Shown: positions 43,618 through 54,100, counted from the stretch's first letter. The stretch is DNA of 64,000 bases from Lacrimispora xylanolytica (GCF_026723765.1 NZ_CP113524.1:62001-126000), one strand, 5' to 3'. Notes: generated from the sequence alone by a model not told the origin. Program-made: numbers and translations.

Positions 43618-45135
43618 ATGGGTTGGTTTAAGGATATGTATTTTAAATTGCTTAAGATTGTACATGCAAAAGAGAGACAGGTGGTTATAAAGGAACCGCT
43701 TTCCTTTCAAGGAAATGTCTTGAAAAATAAGATCTGGTACCGAGGAGATCCGTCAGAGTTAGAACAGTTCTTTAAACAGACTGCATACTGTGATGTATTC
43801 AAAGCAAGGTTCTGGGCTTCCGTTCCATACCGGAAAGTAAGGAAAATCCATTCCGGTATTGTGGGAATTGTAGTGGACCGCTTCAAAGATATTATAACGG
43901 CAGATCTAAACGATATCAGCTTTGGAGAAAAAGGAGATAATCAACCTTTAAAGCAGTTATGGGATGAAATTGCTGAGGATAACAACTTCGACGGCCTCCT
44001 GGGCGAAGCGGTGGCCGGTGCTCTATCAGCTGGAGATGGTGCTTTTAAAATAAGCCTAGATACAGTTAGCAATTATCCAATCATAGAGTTTTATGAGGCA
44101 GATCATGTGGAGTACAAATATCAGCGGGGCAGATTAATTGAGATTATCTTTTCCACTGTGTACCCTTACCCAAATAATGAGACAAAGGAATACCGCCTGG
44201 AAGAAACCTATGGAAAGGGTTATGTGACTTACAAGCTGTTTGATGATGGAGGAGAGGAAGTCAAGCTTAATACCCTTCCAGAAACAGCAATCTATGAAGA
44301 TACTGCTTTTGATGGTGATTATATTATGGGGGTGCCCCTTATCTTCTTTACATCAAGCAAGTGGAAGGGACGAGGCAAGGCGTTATTTGAGGGAAAGACG
44401 GACGATCTGGACGCTTTAGACGAAGTAATCAGCCAGTGGCTTGATGCCGTTAGGAAAGGAAGGGTGAACCGGTATATCCCGGAAGATATGGTTCCCAGGG
44501 ATCCAAACACAGGGCAGCTCATTGAGCCGAATGAGTTTGATAACGATTACATAGCCATTGGAGCAGTAAAGAAAGAGGGCTACAGTGATAAGATTGAGGT
44601 AGTCCAACCTCAGATATCCTACGAGGCGTACCTAAACAGTTATACCTCCTTTCTGGATCTGGCCCTGCAGGGAATCATTTCCCCGGCCACTCTTGGTATT
44701 GATCTGAAAAAGACCGATAATGCCGATAGCCAAAGGGAAAAGGAGAAGATTACCACACATACTAGGGGGACACTGGTTAAGGTGCTGGGTAAAGTTCTTC
44801 CAGAACTGGTAAGTAAGGTTATGATGACTTATGACCAGATGCAAGAAAAAACACCTGGAGAGTATAAAGTTTCCGTCAAGTTTGGAGAGTATGCAGCCCC
44901 AGGATTTGATGCTGTAGTGGAGACGGTAAGCAAGGCACGGACTAGCGGTGTCATGAGCATAGAAAAGTCCATAGATGAAATGTATGGAGATACCTTGTCG
45001 AAGAGTGAAAAAGCAGAGGAAGTTAAGCGGATAAAGATTGAGCAAGGTATTTTAGAATCAGAGGAGCCAGAAGTTGCTGGCTATGATGGAATGGAGGGCG
45101 CAATAAATGAGCCGGAAACAGGAGTCGCCCAGTGA
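43618..45135 (+). CDS. Portal protein (SPP1-like)
   Basis: 505 aa. The order N-terminal arm, GIVGIVVDRFKDIITADLND, long DDLDALDEVISQWLDAVRKG stem helices and GIISPATLGIDLKKTDNADSQ is that of SPP1-type portals. It forms the dodecameric ring for DNA entry at one capsid vertex. Starts directly after the terminase and overlaps the minor head gene by 29 bases. Confidence 0.93.
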   Translation: MGWFKDMYFKLLKIVHAKERQVVIKEPLSFQGNVLKNKIWYRGDPSELEQFFKQTAYCDVFKARFWASVPYRKVRKIHSGIVGIVVDRFKDIITADLNDISFGEKGDNQPLKQLWDEIAEDNNFDGLLGEAVAGALSAGDGAFKISLDTVSNYPIIEFYEADHVEYKYQRGRLIEIIFSTVYPYPNNETKEYRLEETYGKGYVTYKLFDDGGEEVKLNTLPETAIYEDTAFDGDYIMGVPLIFFTSSKWKGRGKALFEGKTDDLDALDEVISQWLDAVRKGRVNRYIPEDMVPRDPNTGQLIEPNEFDNDYIAIGAVKKEGYSDKIEVVQPQISYEAYLNSYTSFLDLALQGIISPATLGIDLKKTDNADSQREKEKITTHTRGTLVKVLGKVLPELVSKVMMTYDQMQEKTPGEYKVSVKFGEYAAPGFDAVVETVSKARTSGVMSIEKSIDEMYGDTLSKSEKAEEVKRIKIEQGILESEEPEVAGYDGMEGAINEPETGVAQ

Positions 45136-46402
45136 CGGTGCATACAACCTTCGGAAAGTCTTCGAGGAGATAGAACTTGATCTCATTAAGAACCTTAAGC
45201 GAAACCTAACACACCATGAAAAGGAAGAGAAAGAGGAAGGCTTCCGGTGGGAGATGTGGCAGAAAGCAAAACTCCGAAACCTCTTTAATTTCAGGAAAGA
45301 AAATCAGGATATTGTAGACAGCCACAGCTCTGAGATCAAGGAAACCATTGAAAAGACATTACAAGGCGGTTTTGACAAGGCTAAAAAGGCGTTGTATCGT
45401 CTGATCAGATCCGCTGGCCAGTCATTAAGTCTTCCAAAGCCAGTGGAAAAAGAAGATTTGGATATACCAACTAAGGCAGAGGAGAGCTTTTTTGGAATCA
45501 ATGAAGACAAAGTAAATGTGATGCAGGAAACAGCCGAGGATACATTCCACCCAGAAGGGGAAGAAAAGGTCTTAACTGGAAGAGATAATGATCAAAAGGT
45601 GGAGGATTTAAAGGCGCAGGTTAGTAAGGATATGCAAAAGGTGCAAGGAACTGTCTGGAGATACATGGATGATGTATACAGGCAGACAATCTATAAAACT
45701 GGAATGTATATGGCTGCCGGTACAAAATCATTAGATCAGGCCATTGATATGGCTACAAAGGATTTTCTAAATGCCGGAATCAACTCCATTGAATACAAAT
45801 CTGGCAGACGGGTCAATATTGCCAGTTATGCAGAAATGTCTTTGCGTACTGCTTCCCAGCGGGCGACGTTTCTTGCTGAGGGAAAGCTAAGAGATCAATG
45901 GGGAATCCACACTGTCTTTGTGTCAGCTCACGCCAATACTTGCTCAAAGTGTGCGCCCTGGCAGGGAAAGGTGCTTGTCGATGATGTATTCAGCCACGGA
46001 ACGGCAGAGGAAGCAAGGGAATTAGGCGTTCCTCTTTTGTCTGAGGCCATGAGCGCAGGATTGCTACACCCGAACTGCCGACACACCATAGCAACCTATT
46101 TTCCAGGCATAACAGTGCTCCCCACTGTACCAGATAGTAAAAAGGCAAATAAGAGGTATAAGGCAGAGCAGGTGCAACGAGCCCTTGAAAGAAAAACCCG
46201 AAAACAGAAACGTATTGTAGAAGGGGCAGCAGATAGCAATACGACAAAAGCAGCAAACCAGAAACTATCAGAGCTGCAAAATGAGATGAGGGAACATTTA
46301 GATGCTCACCCAGATCTAAGAAGAGCTCCTGAGCGAGAAAAAACACGAGGTTTATGGGAGGAACCTGGTAAAGAAAAAAAGAAACAGGGTAAGAAAAGTT
46401 AG
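45107..46402 (+). CDS. Phage minor head (MuF/SPP1 gp7-like) protein
   Basis: 431 aa. The C-terminal half carries SAHANTCSKCAPWQGK and SAGLLHPNCRHTIATYFPG, the Cys/His signature of phage minor capsid protein 2. The N-terminal 180 residues are charged and helical. The C-terminal tail is Lys-rich. It enters the head with the portal. Overlaps the portal gene. Confidence 0.9.
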   Translation: MSRKQESPSDGAYNLRKVFEEIELDLIKNLKRNLTHHEKEEKEEGFRWEMWQKAKLRNLFNFRKENQDIVDSHSSEIKETIEKTLQGGFDKAKKALYRLIRSAGQSLSLPKPVEKEDLDIPTKAEESFFGINEDKVNVMQETAEDTFHPEGEEKVLTGRDNDQKVEDLKAQVSKDMQKVQGTVWRYMDDVYRQTIYKTGMYMAAGTKSLDQAIDMATKDFLNAGINSIEYKSGRRVNIASYAEMSLRTASQRATFLAEGKLRDQWGIHTVFVSAHANTCSKCAPWQGKVLVDDVFSHGTAEEARELGVPLLSEAMSAGLLHPNCRHTIATYFPGITVLPTVPDSKKANKRYKAEQVQRALERKTRKQKRIVEGAADSNTTKAANQKLSELQNEMREHLDAHPDLRRAPEREKTRGLWEEPGKEKKKQGKKS

Positions 46403-46457
46403 GCTAATTCCCTCCGGGAAGGCGGGGTGATGCCTCCTACTGAAAGATATAGTTACT

Positions 46458-46488
46458 GGACGCGCAGGATCTCCTGGGCGTTATTTTA
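46458..46488 (+). terminator. Weak intra-operon hairpin
   Basis: ACGCGCAGGA can pair with TCCTGGGCGT with one mismatch, followed by TATTTTATT. Probably a partial terminator or processing signal before the abundant scaffold and capsid genes. Confidence 0.4.
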
Positions 46489-46509
46489 TTGCATAGAAAG
46501 GATGAGATT

Positions 46510-47115
46510 ATGAAAAAAGAAGATTTTGTTGCACTTGGATTCAGTGAGGAACAGGCCACAAAGGCAGCGGAAGCGTCTAAAAAGGAGCTGGAGTCCTATG
46601 TCCCTAAAGCAGACTATGACGCTGCCAATCAGGCAAAAGGCCAGCTTGAAAAGGATATCAAGGACCGGGATAAACAGCTGGAGGATTTAAAGAAGAACAG
46701 CGGAGACAATGCCGAGCTTCAAAAACAGATTGAAACCCTGCAGGCAGAAAACAAAGCTGCAATGGAAAAGAACGAAGCAGATATGAAGGAGCTGAAGCTT
46801 TCCACTGCTATTACGCTGGCACTTGGTGAGTCTGCCCAGGATGCAGAACTGGTGGCTGGCTTATTTGATAAATCTAAGCTAATCCTTTCTGACGATGGGA
46901 AAGTCACTGGTCTGGAAGAGCAGCTAAAGTCCATTAAAGAATCTAAGCCGTTTTTATTTAAGGAAGATAAGGCAGAACCTCCAAAAAATACGGGCTTTCG
47001 TCCGCTTGGAGCTCCTGGTCAGCAAACTCAGACAACAACCAAAACCGATGATGGTAAGGTAGATATGAAAGCAGCTATTGAAGCAAAGCTTCAGGCCCAG
47101 ATGCCATCCAAATAA
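46510..47115 (+). CDS. Scaffolding protein (GP20-like)
   Basis: 201 aa, mostly coiled coil (QLEKDIKDRDKQLEDLKK, LQAENKAAMEKNEADMK), with the KEDFVALGFSEEQATKA start and the STAITLALG hydrophobic core typical of phage scaffolds. AAAGGATGAG precedes the ATG; an upstream start adds eight residues without a ribosome site. Acts during capsid assembly. Confidence 0.9.
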   Translation: MKKEDFVALGFSEEQATKAAEASKKELESYVPKADYDAANQAKGQLEKDIKDRDKQLEDLKKNSGDNAELQKQIETLQAENKAAMEKNEADMKELKLSTAITLALGESAQDAELVAGLFDKSKLILSDDGKVTGLEEQLKSIKESKPFLFKEDKAEPPKNTGFRPLGAPGQQTQTTTKTDDGKVDMKAAIEAKLQAQMPSK

Positions 47116-47136
47116 ATTTAAAGGAGACTAAAAACT

Positions 47137-48096
47137 ATGGCTATTACGTTAGAAGAATCAAAGAAAAATGTGCAGGACGACCTGCAGATCGGGGTGATTG
47201 ATGAATTCAGAAAATCCAACTGGATCCTGGATCATATCACCTTTGATGATGCCGTTTCCCCAACTGGAGGCGGAGCAACCCCTACTTATTCCTACACCAG
47301 ATTAAAAACACAGCCTACGGCGCAGTTTCGAGAGATTAACAAGGAATATACGCCTCATGAAGTAACCAAGGAACGTCATTCCGTTGATATTAAGGTATTT
47401 GGTGGATCATATCAGATTGACCGTGTAATTGCTAATATGGGCGGTATCGTATCGGAAGTGGAGCTTCAGCAGGCGCAGAAGATTAAAGCAGCTCAAGCAT
47501 TGTTTAATGATACTTTCATCAATGGAGACAGTGCGGTGGACAGTAACGCTTTCGATGGCTTAGAAAAAGCCCTGGCTGGCAGCTCTACGGAGTACAATGC
47601 CGGAACATCGGTAATTGATTTATCAACTTCTCAGATGGTAACAGATAACTTTCAGTACTTTCTGGATATGTTAGATGAATTTCTTCGCGGCCTTGATGGG
47701 GAACCATCTTTCATTGCTGGAAACACTAAGTTGATTTCTAAGCTTAGAGCCTGTGCAAGGCGTGCGTCTATGTATCAGGTGACAAAGAGCGACTGGGGAA
47801 CCAATGTGGAGTCATACGGAAACATTCCTTTCGTGGATTTAGGGGCAAAGCCTGGAACCAATACAGAGGTAGTGGACATTGATGCTACAAAAGGAACCAC
47901 TTCCCTCTTTGCCGCAAGACTAGCGCTTGATGGACTCCACGGTGTGTCATTTGCAGGAGTGGCACCGGTTCAGACCTGGCTTCCTGACTTTACAACGGCA
48001 GGAGCAGTAAAGACCGGTGAGGTGGAAATGAATGCGGCCATTGCTTTAAAGGCTTCCAAAGCGGCTGGTGCATTTCGTAATATCAAGGTGAAATAA
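47137..48096 (+). CDS. Major capsid protein
   Basis: 319 aa, HK97-type in order and length: an N-terminal arm, then FGGSYQIDRVIANMGGIVSEV, FNDTFINGD, FDGLEKALAG and a central domain with a GSSTEYN loop. It follows the scaffold by 21 bases with AAGGAG. The most abundant head protein in a mature particle. Confidence 0.93.
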   Translation: MAITLEESKKNVQDDLQIGVIDEFRKSNWILDHITFDDAVSPTGGGATPTYSYTRLKTQPTAQFREINKEYTPHEVTKERHSVDIKVFGGSYQIDRVIANMGGIVSEVELQQAQKIKAAQALFNDTFINGDSAVDSNAFDGLEKALAGSSTEYNAGTSVIDLSTSQMVTDNFQYFLDMLDEFLRGLDGEPSFIAGNTKLISKLRACARRASMYQVTKSDWGTNVESYGNIPFVDLGAKPGTNTEVVDIDATKGTTSLFAARLALDGLHGVSFAGVAPVQTWLPDFTTAGAVKTGEVEMNAAIALKASKAAGAFRNIKVK

Positions 48097-48112
48097 TAAG
48101 GAGGAGTTGTCT

Positions 48113-48385
48113 ATGAAAGTATATGCGCCTAATGAACAATATACAGGCACATCTGCCAGTGTATCTTTTTGCAATGGTGTGGGAGAAACAAATGATCCCC
48201 GCCTGCTAAATTGGTTTCGAATCCATGGATATGAGGTTGAGGGACTACCCGAACCTGAGGAGACAGTGGAAGATGAGATGGAACCTCAGGAGGAGAATCC
48301 GGAAGTTCCAGAAGAAAATGTGGAAAAAGAACCTGATAAAGAAACAAAAAGAGGAAAAGCTGGGAACCAGAAAGCAGGTGAGTAA
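48113..48385 (+). CDS. Head-associated protein (90 aa)
   Basis: MKVYAPNEQYTGTSASVSFC followed by an acidic, Glu/Pro-rich linker and Lys-rich tail. An N-terminal beta segment followed by a disordered tail fits a capsid decoration or head-tail accessory protein of this phage group. AAGGAGG precedes the ATG. Confidence 0.75.
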   Translation: MKVYAPNEQYTGTSASVSFCNGVGETNDPRLLNWFRIHGYEVEGLPEPEETVEDEMEPQEENPEVPEENVEKEPDKETKRGKAGNQKAGE

Positions 48386-48386
48386 G

Positions 48387-48773
48387 ATGGCATATCTCTC
48401 TTACGTAACACCAGAATATTACAAAGAAAGTTATAAAGGCAGCATCGTACCAGAAGATGATCTGGAGAAAGCGCTTCGTCAAGCCAGCCGTCATATTGAT
48501 TCCCTGACCTACAACCGTATTGTGGGCCGGGGATTTTCCAATTTGACCGAGTTTCAACAGGAAGTCATTCAGGAAGTAGTTTGCTTACAGGCTGACTTTG
48601 AATATGAGAACGCTGACGAGATTAACACGATTCTTTCCAGTTACAGTCTAAATGGAGCATCAGTTACTTTTGGCAGTTCATGGAATGTGTTTACAGATAA
48701 AGGTATTGCTATGATGCGTGATGTGTACGCACAGTTATCACAGACTGGCCTGTGCTGCCGGTTAGCGAGGTGA
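48387..48773 (+). CDS. Head-tail connector protein
   Basis: 128 aa. MAYLSYVTPEYYKESYKGSI, DLEKALRQASRHIDSLTYNR and TEFQQEVIQEVVCLQADF match the helical gp6-like connector. The ATG at 48387 follows AGGTGAG; longer in-frame starts overlap the previous gene and are not used. Joins the portal to the tail. Confidence 0.85.
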   Translation: MAYLSYVTPEYYKESYKGSIVPEDDLEKALRQASRHIDSLTYNRIVGRGFSNLTEFQQEVIQEVVCLQADFEYENADEINTILSSYSLNGASVTFGSSWNVFTDKGIAMMRDVYAQLSQTGLCCRLAR

Positions 48774-48776
48774 GCT

Positions 48777-49115
48777 ATGAAATACCCGTGTTTAGTGCCA
48801 AAACGGCTGTGTAAGACAGATATTGCGTTAGTACTCCATGAAGAAGGGCTGTCCGAATCTGGCGGCCCTTTGGTGGCGGCTGAACTGTCTTTAAAATGTA
48901 ACTACCAGGACTCCACTAAGATGATTATGGATACAGAGCAGAAGTTGGTTCAGATTTCCGGGAAAGCACTACTTCCAAATGATATCTGCCCGGATCTGCC
49001 TGTCATTAGTGGTGGAGTCGCTACAATATTTGGGAAAGAAAGAACCATTATTCAGGCTCTTAAAGTCAGGAATCCAGACGGAACTGTTAATTATACGGAA
49101 TTGAGGTTGATCTAA
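48777..49115 (+). CDS. Head-tail adaptor protein
   Basis: 112 aa, beta-rich: MKYPCLVPKRLCKTDIALV, then a compact core (LVQISGKALLPNDICPDLP). Fits the stopper/adaptor family by length and place between connector and gp10-like proteins. Overlaps the next gene by one base. Confidence 0.75.
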   Translation: MKYPCLVPKRLCKTDIALVLHEEGLSESGGPLVAAELSLKCNYQDSTKMIMDTEQKLVQISGKALLPNDICPDLPVISGGVATIFGKERTIIQALKVRNPDGTVNYTELRLI

Positions 49116-49492
49116 TGAAGGTAAATGTCTCTGTCAAATTGGATCCGGGGAAGTTAAGGGAGATTCAGGAAGCAATTGAACCATCAATTCAACAGGCGGT
49201 TGCAGCAGTAAAGTCTGATATTGTAAGCAGCCAGGTGGTACCTAAAGAAACTGGCGAGTTGGAGCGTAGCGTCTTCATGAAAAAGAAGTCCAGGTCCAAG
49301 TATAGAATTATATACGATACACCTTACGCAAGGAGACTTTATTGGCATCCTGAATTTGATTTTCGCAAGGATAAAAACCAGAATGCAAAGGGGCTATGGT
49401 TACAGGAATACATAGATGGTGATAAGAAAGATCTATTTAAAACAGCTTTCAAGGCTCGTCTGAAAGTAAATACGAAGGGGCTGATAACATGA
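49115..49492 (+). CDS. Gp10-like minor capsid/head closure protein
   Basis: 125 aa. The pattern PKETGELERSVFMKK and YDTPYARRLYWHPEFDF is typical of HK97 gp10-type minor capsid proteins. It overlaps its neighbours by 1 and 4 bases. Binds the portal-connector complex. Confidence 0.85.
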   Translation: MKVNVSVKLDPGKLREIQEAIEPSIQQAVAAVKSDIVSSQVVPKETGELERSVFMKKKSRSKYRIIYDTPYARRLYWHPEFDFRKDKNQNAKGLWLQEYIDGDKKDLFKTAFKARLKVNTKGLIT

Positions 49493-49881
49493 CACTGTCA
49501 GATGTAAAAGACTACCTGAAATCAAAGACAGATTCTCCCTGCTGGTACATAGGAAAAATCAATGGGAATGATAAGCAGTGCATTGGTATTTATTCCATTC
49601 AGGGACCAAAACGTACAATTCCAATTGGTGGCTTAAAGAATAAGTCTTATGATACAAAGGCAGTTTCCGTCCTGATTCATTGGGGAGTTGATGCAGTTTG
49701 TGCAGAATCAAAAGCGCAGGAACTATACGATCTCCTGTATGGGCAGAGAGGTCTTATAGGTGGTAATGAGGTGTTTTTATTCGATATGCAAACAGATTGC
49801 CCTGTGAGCGTAGGAACAGATAATAAGGGTATCTATGAACACGTAATCAATTTTGTTATTTATTATAAGAAAGGAATGTAA
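49489..49881 (+). CDS. Tail terminator/minor capsid protein
   Basis: 130 aa. MTLSDVKDYLKSKTDSPCWY and the central HWGVDAVCAESKAQELYDL fit the tail-terminator (gp-like) family that caps the tail tube. Start overlaps the previous stop by four bases (ATGA). Role inferred from place and size. Confidence 0.8.
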   Translation: MTLSDVKDYLKSKTDSPCWYIGKINGNDKQCIGIYSIQGPKRTIPIGGLKNKSYDTKAVSVLIHWGVDAVCAESKAQELYDLLYGQRGLIGGNEVFLFDMQTDCPVSVGTDNKGIYEHVINFVIYYKKGM

Positions 49882-49886
49882 GTGAT

Positions 49887-50381
49887 ATGGATAATTTAGG
49901 CGTATTTCCAGTCTATGGTTTGGTGTTTAAGATTGGAACTAAAGGAAAAGACAGCAAAGATAGTGATATGACTGAGATTGCTGACATGGAAAGTTTTGAA
50001 ATCAGCATTGATGGGGGTGTTCAGGACTGGACGCCAATGACAACAAAGGGATGGGGACGTACTCTAATGACCTCTAAGAAATTCAAGGTTAGCTTAAAGG
50101 GAAAACGAAATATTGGAGATCCAGGAAATGACTATGTTGCTAGCGTTGCATGGAAAGATGGTCTGGAATGTAGTACCAAGGCATTGATTGAATTTCCAGA
50201 CGGGGCAACTCTAAAATACGATTGTGTATTAGACGTGAAGTCCGTTTATGGTGGAGATTCTACCAGTGTAGCTCCGTTGGAGTTTGATATGGTGGGAGAT
50301 GGTCGTCCGGTTTATACACCAGGAGACAGTGGCTCTGACAATAAATCAAGTTCTGACAATAAAGCAAGTTCCGGAAAATAA
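49887..50381 (+). CDS. Major tail tube protein
   Basis: 164 aa beta-rich protein, MDNLGVFPVYGLVFKIGT onward, with SLKGKRNIGDPGNDYVAS, in the tail tube position. The C-terminal SGSDNKSSSDN tail is Ser/Asp/Asn-rich and probably exposed. About 300-400 copies would form the tail tube. Confidence 0.88.
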   Translation: MDNLGVFPVYGLVFKIGTKGKDSKDSDMTEIADMESFEISIDGGVQDWTPMTTKGWGRTLMTSKKFKVSLKGKRNIGDPGNDYVASVAWKDGLECSTKALIEFPDGATLKYDCVLDVKSVYGGDSTSVAPLEFDMVGDGRPVYTPGDSGSDNKSSSDNKASSGK

Positions 50382-50407
50382 GAAGAGTCATTAAGGAGGA
50401 TTAAGAA

Positions 50408-50755
50408 ATGGCAAGAGCGTATGATATTGTTGCAAGATTACAGAGTGGTAATGAAAGACCTACAATCAAGATAGATGAAAGTCATGAGTTTAAAATCAAC
50501 ACAAGCAAAAGTGCAGTTCTTTTTATCCGAGCATCTACGGAGGATAAGGATAAGGACGAATTTGAAAAGATAGATGCTATTATCAAGATTGCCTTGGGAG
50601 AAGATGCCTTTGAGTATATAATGTCCCAGGATCCTCCAATGGAAAACTTAAGCCTGATTGTAAATGTCATTATGGCAGCTATCAGCAATGAGGATTTAGA
50701 AACGTTAGAGGCGCAAGCTGGGGAGGAAAAACAGGCAGGGAAGAAAAGTAAATAA
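50408..50755 (+). CDS. Tail assembly chaperone
   Basis: 115 aa, mostly helical, ending in a Lys-rich tail before the TAA at 50753. It stands between tail tube and tape measure. A frame-shifted extension into the Gp15-like frame is predicted at its end (see the recoding site). AAGGAGG precedes the ATG. Acts on the tape measure during assembly. Confidence 0.88.
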   Translation: MARAYDIVARLQSGNERPTIKIDESHEFKINTSKSAVLFIRASTEDKDKDEFEKIDAIIKIALGEDAFEYIMSQDPPMENLSLIVNVIMAAISNEDLETLEAQAGEEKQAGKKSK

Positions 50756-50762
50756 TCCCTGG
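50741..50762 (+). other. Predicted +1 frameshift site between the two tail chaperone frames
   Basis: AAG AAA AGT AAA TAA ends the first frame. The Gp15-like frame continues as AAT CCC TGG TAT GAC, with coding of NPWYDIFEDWELIEASFA before the first ATG at 50808. No start codon other than CTG exists between 50709 and 50808 in that frame. A +1 shift at AAA-TAA-T would join the frames; a -2 shift would also do so. Confidence 0.6.
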
Positions 50763-50807
50763 TATGACATTTTCGAGGACTGGGAGCTAATCGAAGCTTC
50801 CTTTGCC

Positions 50808-51083
50808 ATGCAGTATAATATTCGCCTCATAGATGCGGAGGATATGGACTGGAAAGAGTTCTGTACCCTGTTATCAGGAATCATGCCTAAAACTCCTCTT
50901 GGTCAAATTGTAAGCATTCGATGCGAAGAAAATGAGGATATGCTAAAGCAGTTTACCAAAGACCAGCATGAAATCAGGAACAAATGGAGAAGGCGTCATA
51001 ATCAAATGAAAAGTATGACTGAATCAGAAAAAGTAAAAGCAGTAGAAGAAATACAAGCAATTATTGCACGGGCATTCGCATAG
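50808..51083 (+). CDS. Gp15-like tail chaperone extension
   Basis: The 91-aa open part starting at ATG matches the later half of phage Gp15 proteins (MQYNIRLIDAEDMDWKEFCT, LLSGIMPKTPLGQIV). Family members start earlier with an NPWYDIFEDW-like segment, which is present in the same frame upstream but lacks a start codon. I therefore expect it to be made mainly as the C-terminal part of a chaperone fusion of about 224 aa, with possible internal initiation. Confidence 0.85.
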   Translation: MQYNIRLIDAEDMDWKEFCTLLSGIMPKTPLGQIVSIRCEENEDMLKQFTKDQHEIRNKWRRRHNQMKSMTESEKVKAVEEIQAIIARAFA

Positions 51084-51117
51084 GAGGTCCGTTTTTCTAT
51101 GAAGGGCAGGTGATAAT

Positions 51118-54100
51118 GTGAGTGACAGTGTAGGTAAAATAGGTTTAGACCTAGAGGTCCAGTCTGACATTGGGAGACAGATATCCGAGGCAGCCCAGAA
51201 GATCGGTACAGGATTAAAGGGAAGCCTGGAAAAAGCAACGGTGGGCGTAAATACGGATAAAATGTTTCAGGACATGGATAGTCAGGTAAAGGGTACCATG
51301 CAAAACGTTACCAGCACAATAGAAGCCGCCCTTGATAAATGTTTCGAAAGAGCAGAAGCCGGAATTGATAATTTAGGAGAACGCCTAAACGCTGCAATTG
51401 AAAAGGCGCTTTCTAGGTTTACTAATGTTAAGGCTACCCCTGGAGCTATAGAGGACGCAGATCTATCCGGTAAAAACGTCAGTCCTGCAAAACCAAGGGG
51501 GCCGCCTGTAAAAATGCCTTCCGTTAAGCTTGACGCTACCACCGACGTTTTACAAAGGCAAGCAGATCAAACAGAGGCCGTTATCAATAATTTGGGAAAA
51601 CAGATAGATGTCCAGGAAGCCAAATTATCCGGTCTGAAGGAAGCCTATGAACGCACCTTTAATGAGTCCAAAAAGTTAAAGATCCAAGAGCAGATTGTAA
51701 AAACAGAAGGAAGCATCATTAATCTGCAGGGGAAAGTTGAAAATCTGGGTGCACAGTGGGATGCGATCAATGGAAAGATTGATGAAATGGCAAGTAAGTC
51801 AGCCAATGCAGCTAAAGTTACTGCAGCCACTACCAGAGCTTCCCAAGGGCAGAATGGAAGAAGTTTTAAAGGGGTTAATGTAAAAGTTCCCCAGGTAAAT
51901 ATGGCCCCTAAAATAAGCGGTTTGCAGAATACGGCCAACAGCATTAATAATGCTAACGCACAAACTACTGGAGCTGTCAATAAAATCAATCAAACGGTAT
52001 CCCGTATCGGCACTGGAGGTGCGCTGAATGGATTAAATTTCTTGAAAAGGGGATTTACAGATCTGTTCAGGATACTTAAGGGAGGTGTTACTGGGGCGGC
52101 AAGTAAACTAACCAGTACTCTTGGTAATCTTTTTCGAACAGCGGGAAATGGTGGCATGAAGCTTATGAAGGCGGCCGGTCAGGTTGTTTTCTTTGGAAGA
52201 GCATTGAGAAAAAGTGGTAACGATGCTTCCGGTGCTCAAAATGGAATGCAGAAGATGTTAAAAACGCTTTTGATCTATCGCCTTATTATCCCCATGGTAG
52301 TAAGTGCAATCCGATCTATTGGCAAGCATCTATTTGATTCCATGAGAGCCAATGATCAATTTAATAATTCTCTAAAGCTAGTTCGCTCCAACCTAAATGT
52401 GGCTTTTACCCCAATCCTACAGGCTATCATGCCCGCTTTAAATATGCTTATGGCAGCTCTGGCAAGAGTAACTGGTTATGTAGCAGCATTTGTAAGCCTA
52501 TTGTTTGGTAAAACGCTTGCAGGTAGTGTCGCGGCAACCAAGAGCCTTGTAAAAGCAAAATCAGCCATGGGAGCCTATGGGAGCAGTGCAAAAAAGGCAG
52601 CCAAGGATGCACAAGGCGTCAGTACAGGTATTGATGAACTTAATATTCTCAAAAGTGATACAGGTGGTGATGATGGAGGTGGTGGAGCAGGGGCTCCTGA
52701 AATAACCACTCCTGATATAGATTCCAGTCAGATGGATGCGATTGGCACCGTTGCTGAAAAGGTAAAAGGTGTTCTAAGCCAGTTATTCAAACCATTAAAG
52801 GATTCCTGGGATCTGGAAGGTAAGAATGTAGTTGATGCTGCAAAATATGCCTTTACCAACGTAATTAGTTTGGCTAAATCTATCGGTTCCAGCTTTCTGG
52901 AAGTGTGGACCAATGGAACAGGAGAGCAGTTTTGCACTAATATCCTGCGCCTTGTAGCACAGATCTATTACATTGTTGGTGATATAGCCGGAGCATTTAA
53001 AAAGGCTTGGGATGAAAATGGGAGGGGAACTAATCTCATACAAAGCATTTTTGACCAGTTAAATTCCTGGCTGGCTCTCATTCTTACAATCGGGGAATCG
53101 TTCCGTACGGTCTGGAACAATGGAACTGGGGAATCCGTCATTGCCCATATACTTGAGATATTTACGAATATCAACAATACTATTACGAATATTCGGGATA
53201 ATTTCCGTACCGCTTGGGAACTCGATGGAACGGGAACAGCGGTGATTCAGAACATAATGGACCTATTAGATGGTCTGCTTGGTTCCATTGATAGAATCAC
53301 ACAATCTTTATCTGAATGGAGTAAGAATCTTGACTTCGCCCCACTTATGAAGTCTTTTGAACGCATTACTGCCGCCGTAAAGCCATTAGGTGAAAAGTTA
53401 GGAGCTGGTTTAGAGTGGCTTTTTAAAAATGTACTGGAACCACTTGGAAAATGGGCTATAGAGCAAGCAATTCCTGCGGTTTTTGATACGATATCCGGAG
53501 CCCTTGATTTTTTAAACAACGTCTTAGATGCGTTGCAGCCATTAGGAGAATGGCTCTGGAACAACCTACTAAAACCGCTGGCTTCTTGGACTGGCGGAAC
53601 CATCGTGGATATCATTAAAGGAATTACTGATGTCTTTAAGGGCTTAAGTAATATTTTCAAAGAAATCGCAAACGGCACCGATTGGGGGACCATTGGTCAG
53701 ATGTTAATGGAAGGCTTGGTCAACGGTCTTTCTTCTTTCGTTGATTGGGCTTGGGGAAAAATCAAGGAAATCTTCTCTGGTATCATTACTGTGGTAAAAG
53801 ATATTTTTGGTATCCATTCCCCATCTACCGTATTTGCTGAAATAGGTGGCTTCCTGGTTCAGGGCTTCCTGGGTGGATTTACCGATATGTGGAATACTGT
53901 CTCAGGCGTTATCAGTACGCTTGTAGGGCTTATTATTAATTTATTTTCAGGGTTTGTGGATGGGATTATACAATTAGTTTCTACGTTGTGGGATACCTGT
54001 CTTAAGCCGTTTATCTCATGGTTCATGGATACCATGCTCCCTGTGATAAAAAATGCCTTATCCGGATTAATCACTGCTTTTGGTGTGTGGTGGTCTGGCA

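Noticed and set aside
48225-48386. N-terminal extension of the connector gene (longer start at 48225)
   Set aside because: It overlaps the previous gene in another frame with a Lys/Arg-rich nonsense-like sequence; a good ribosome site precedes the ATG at 48387.
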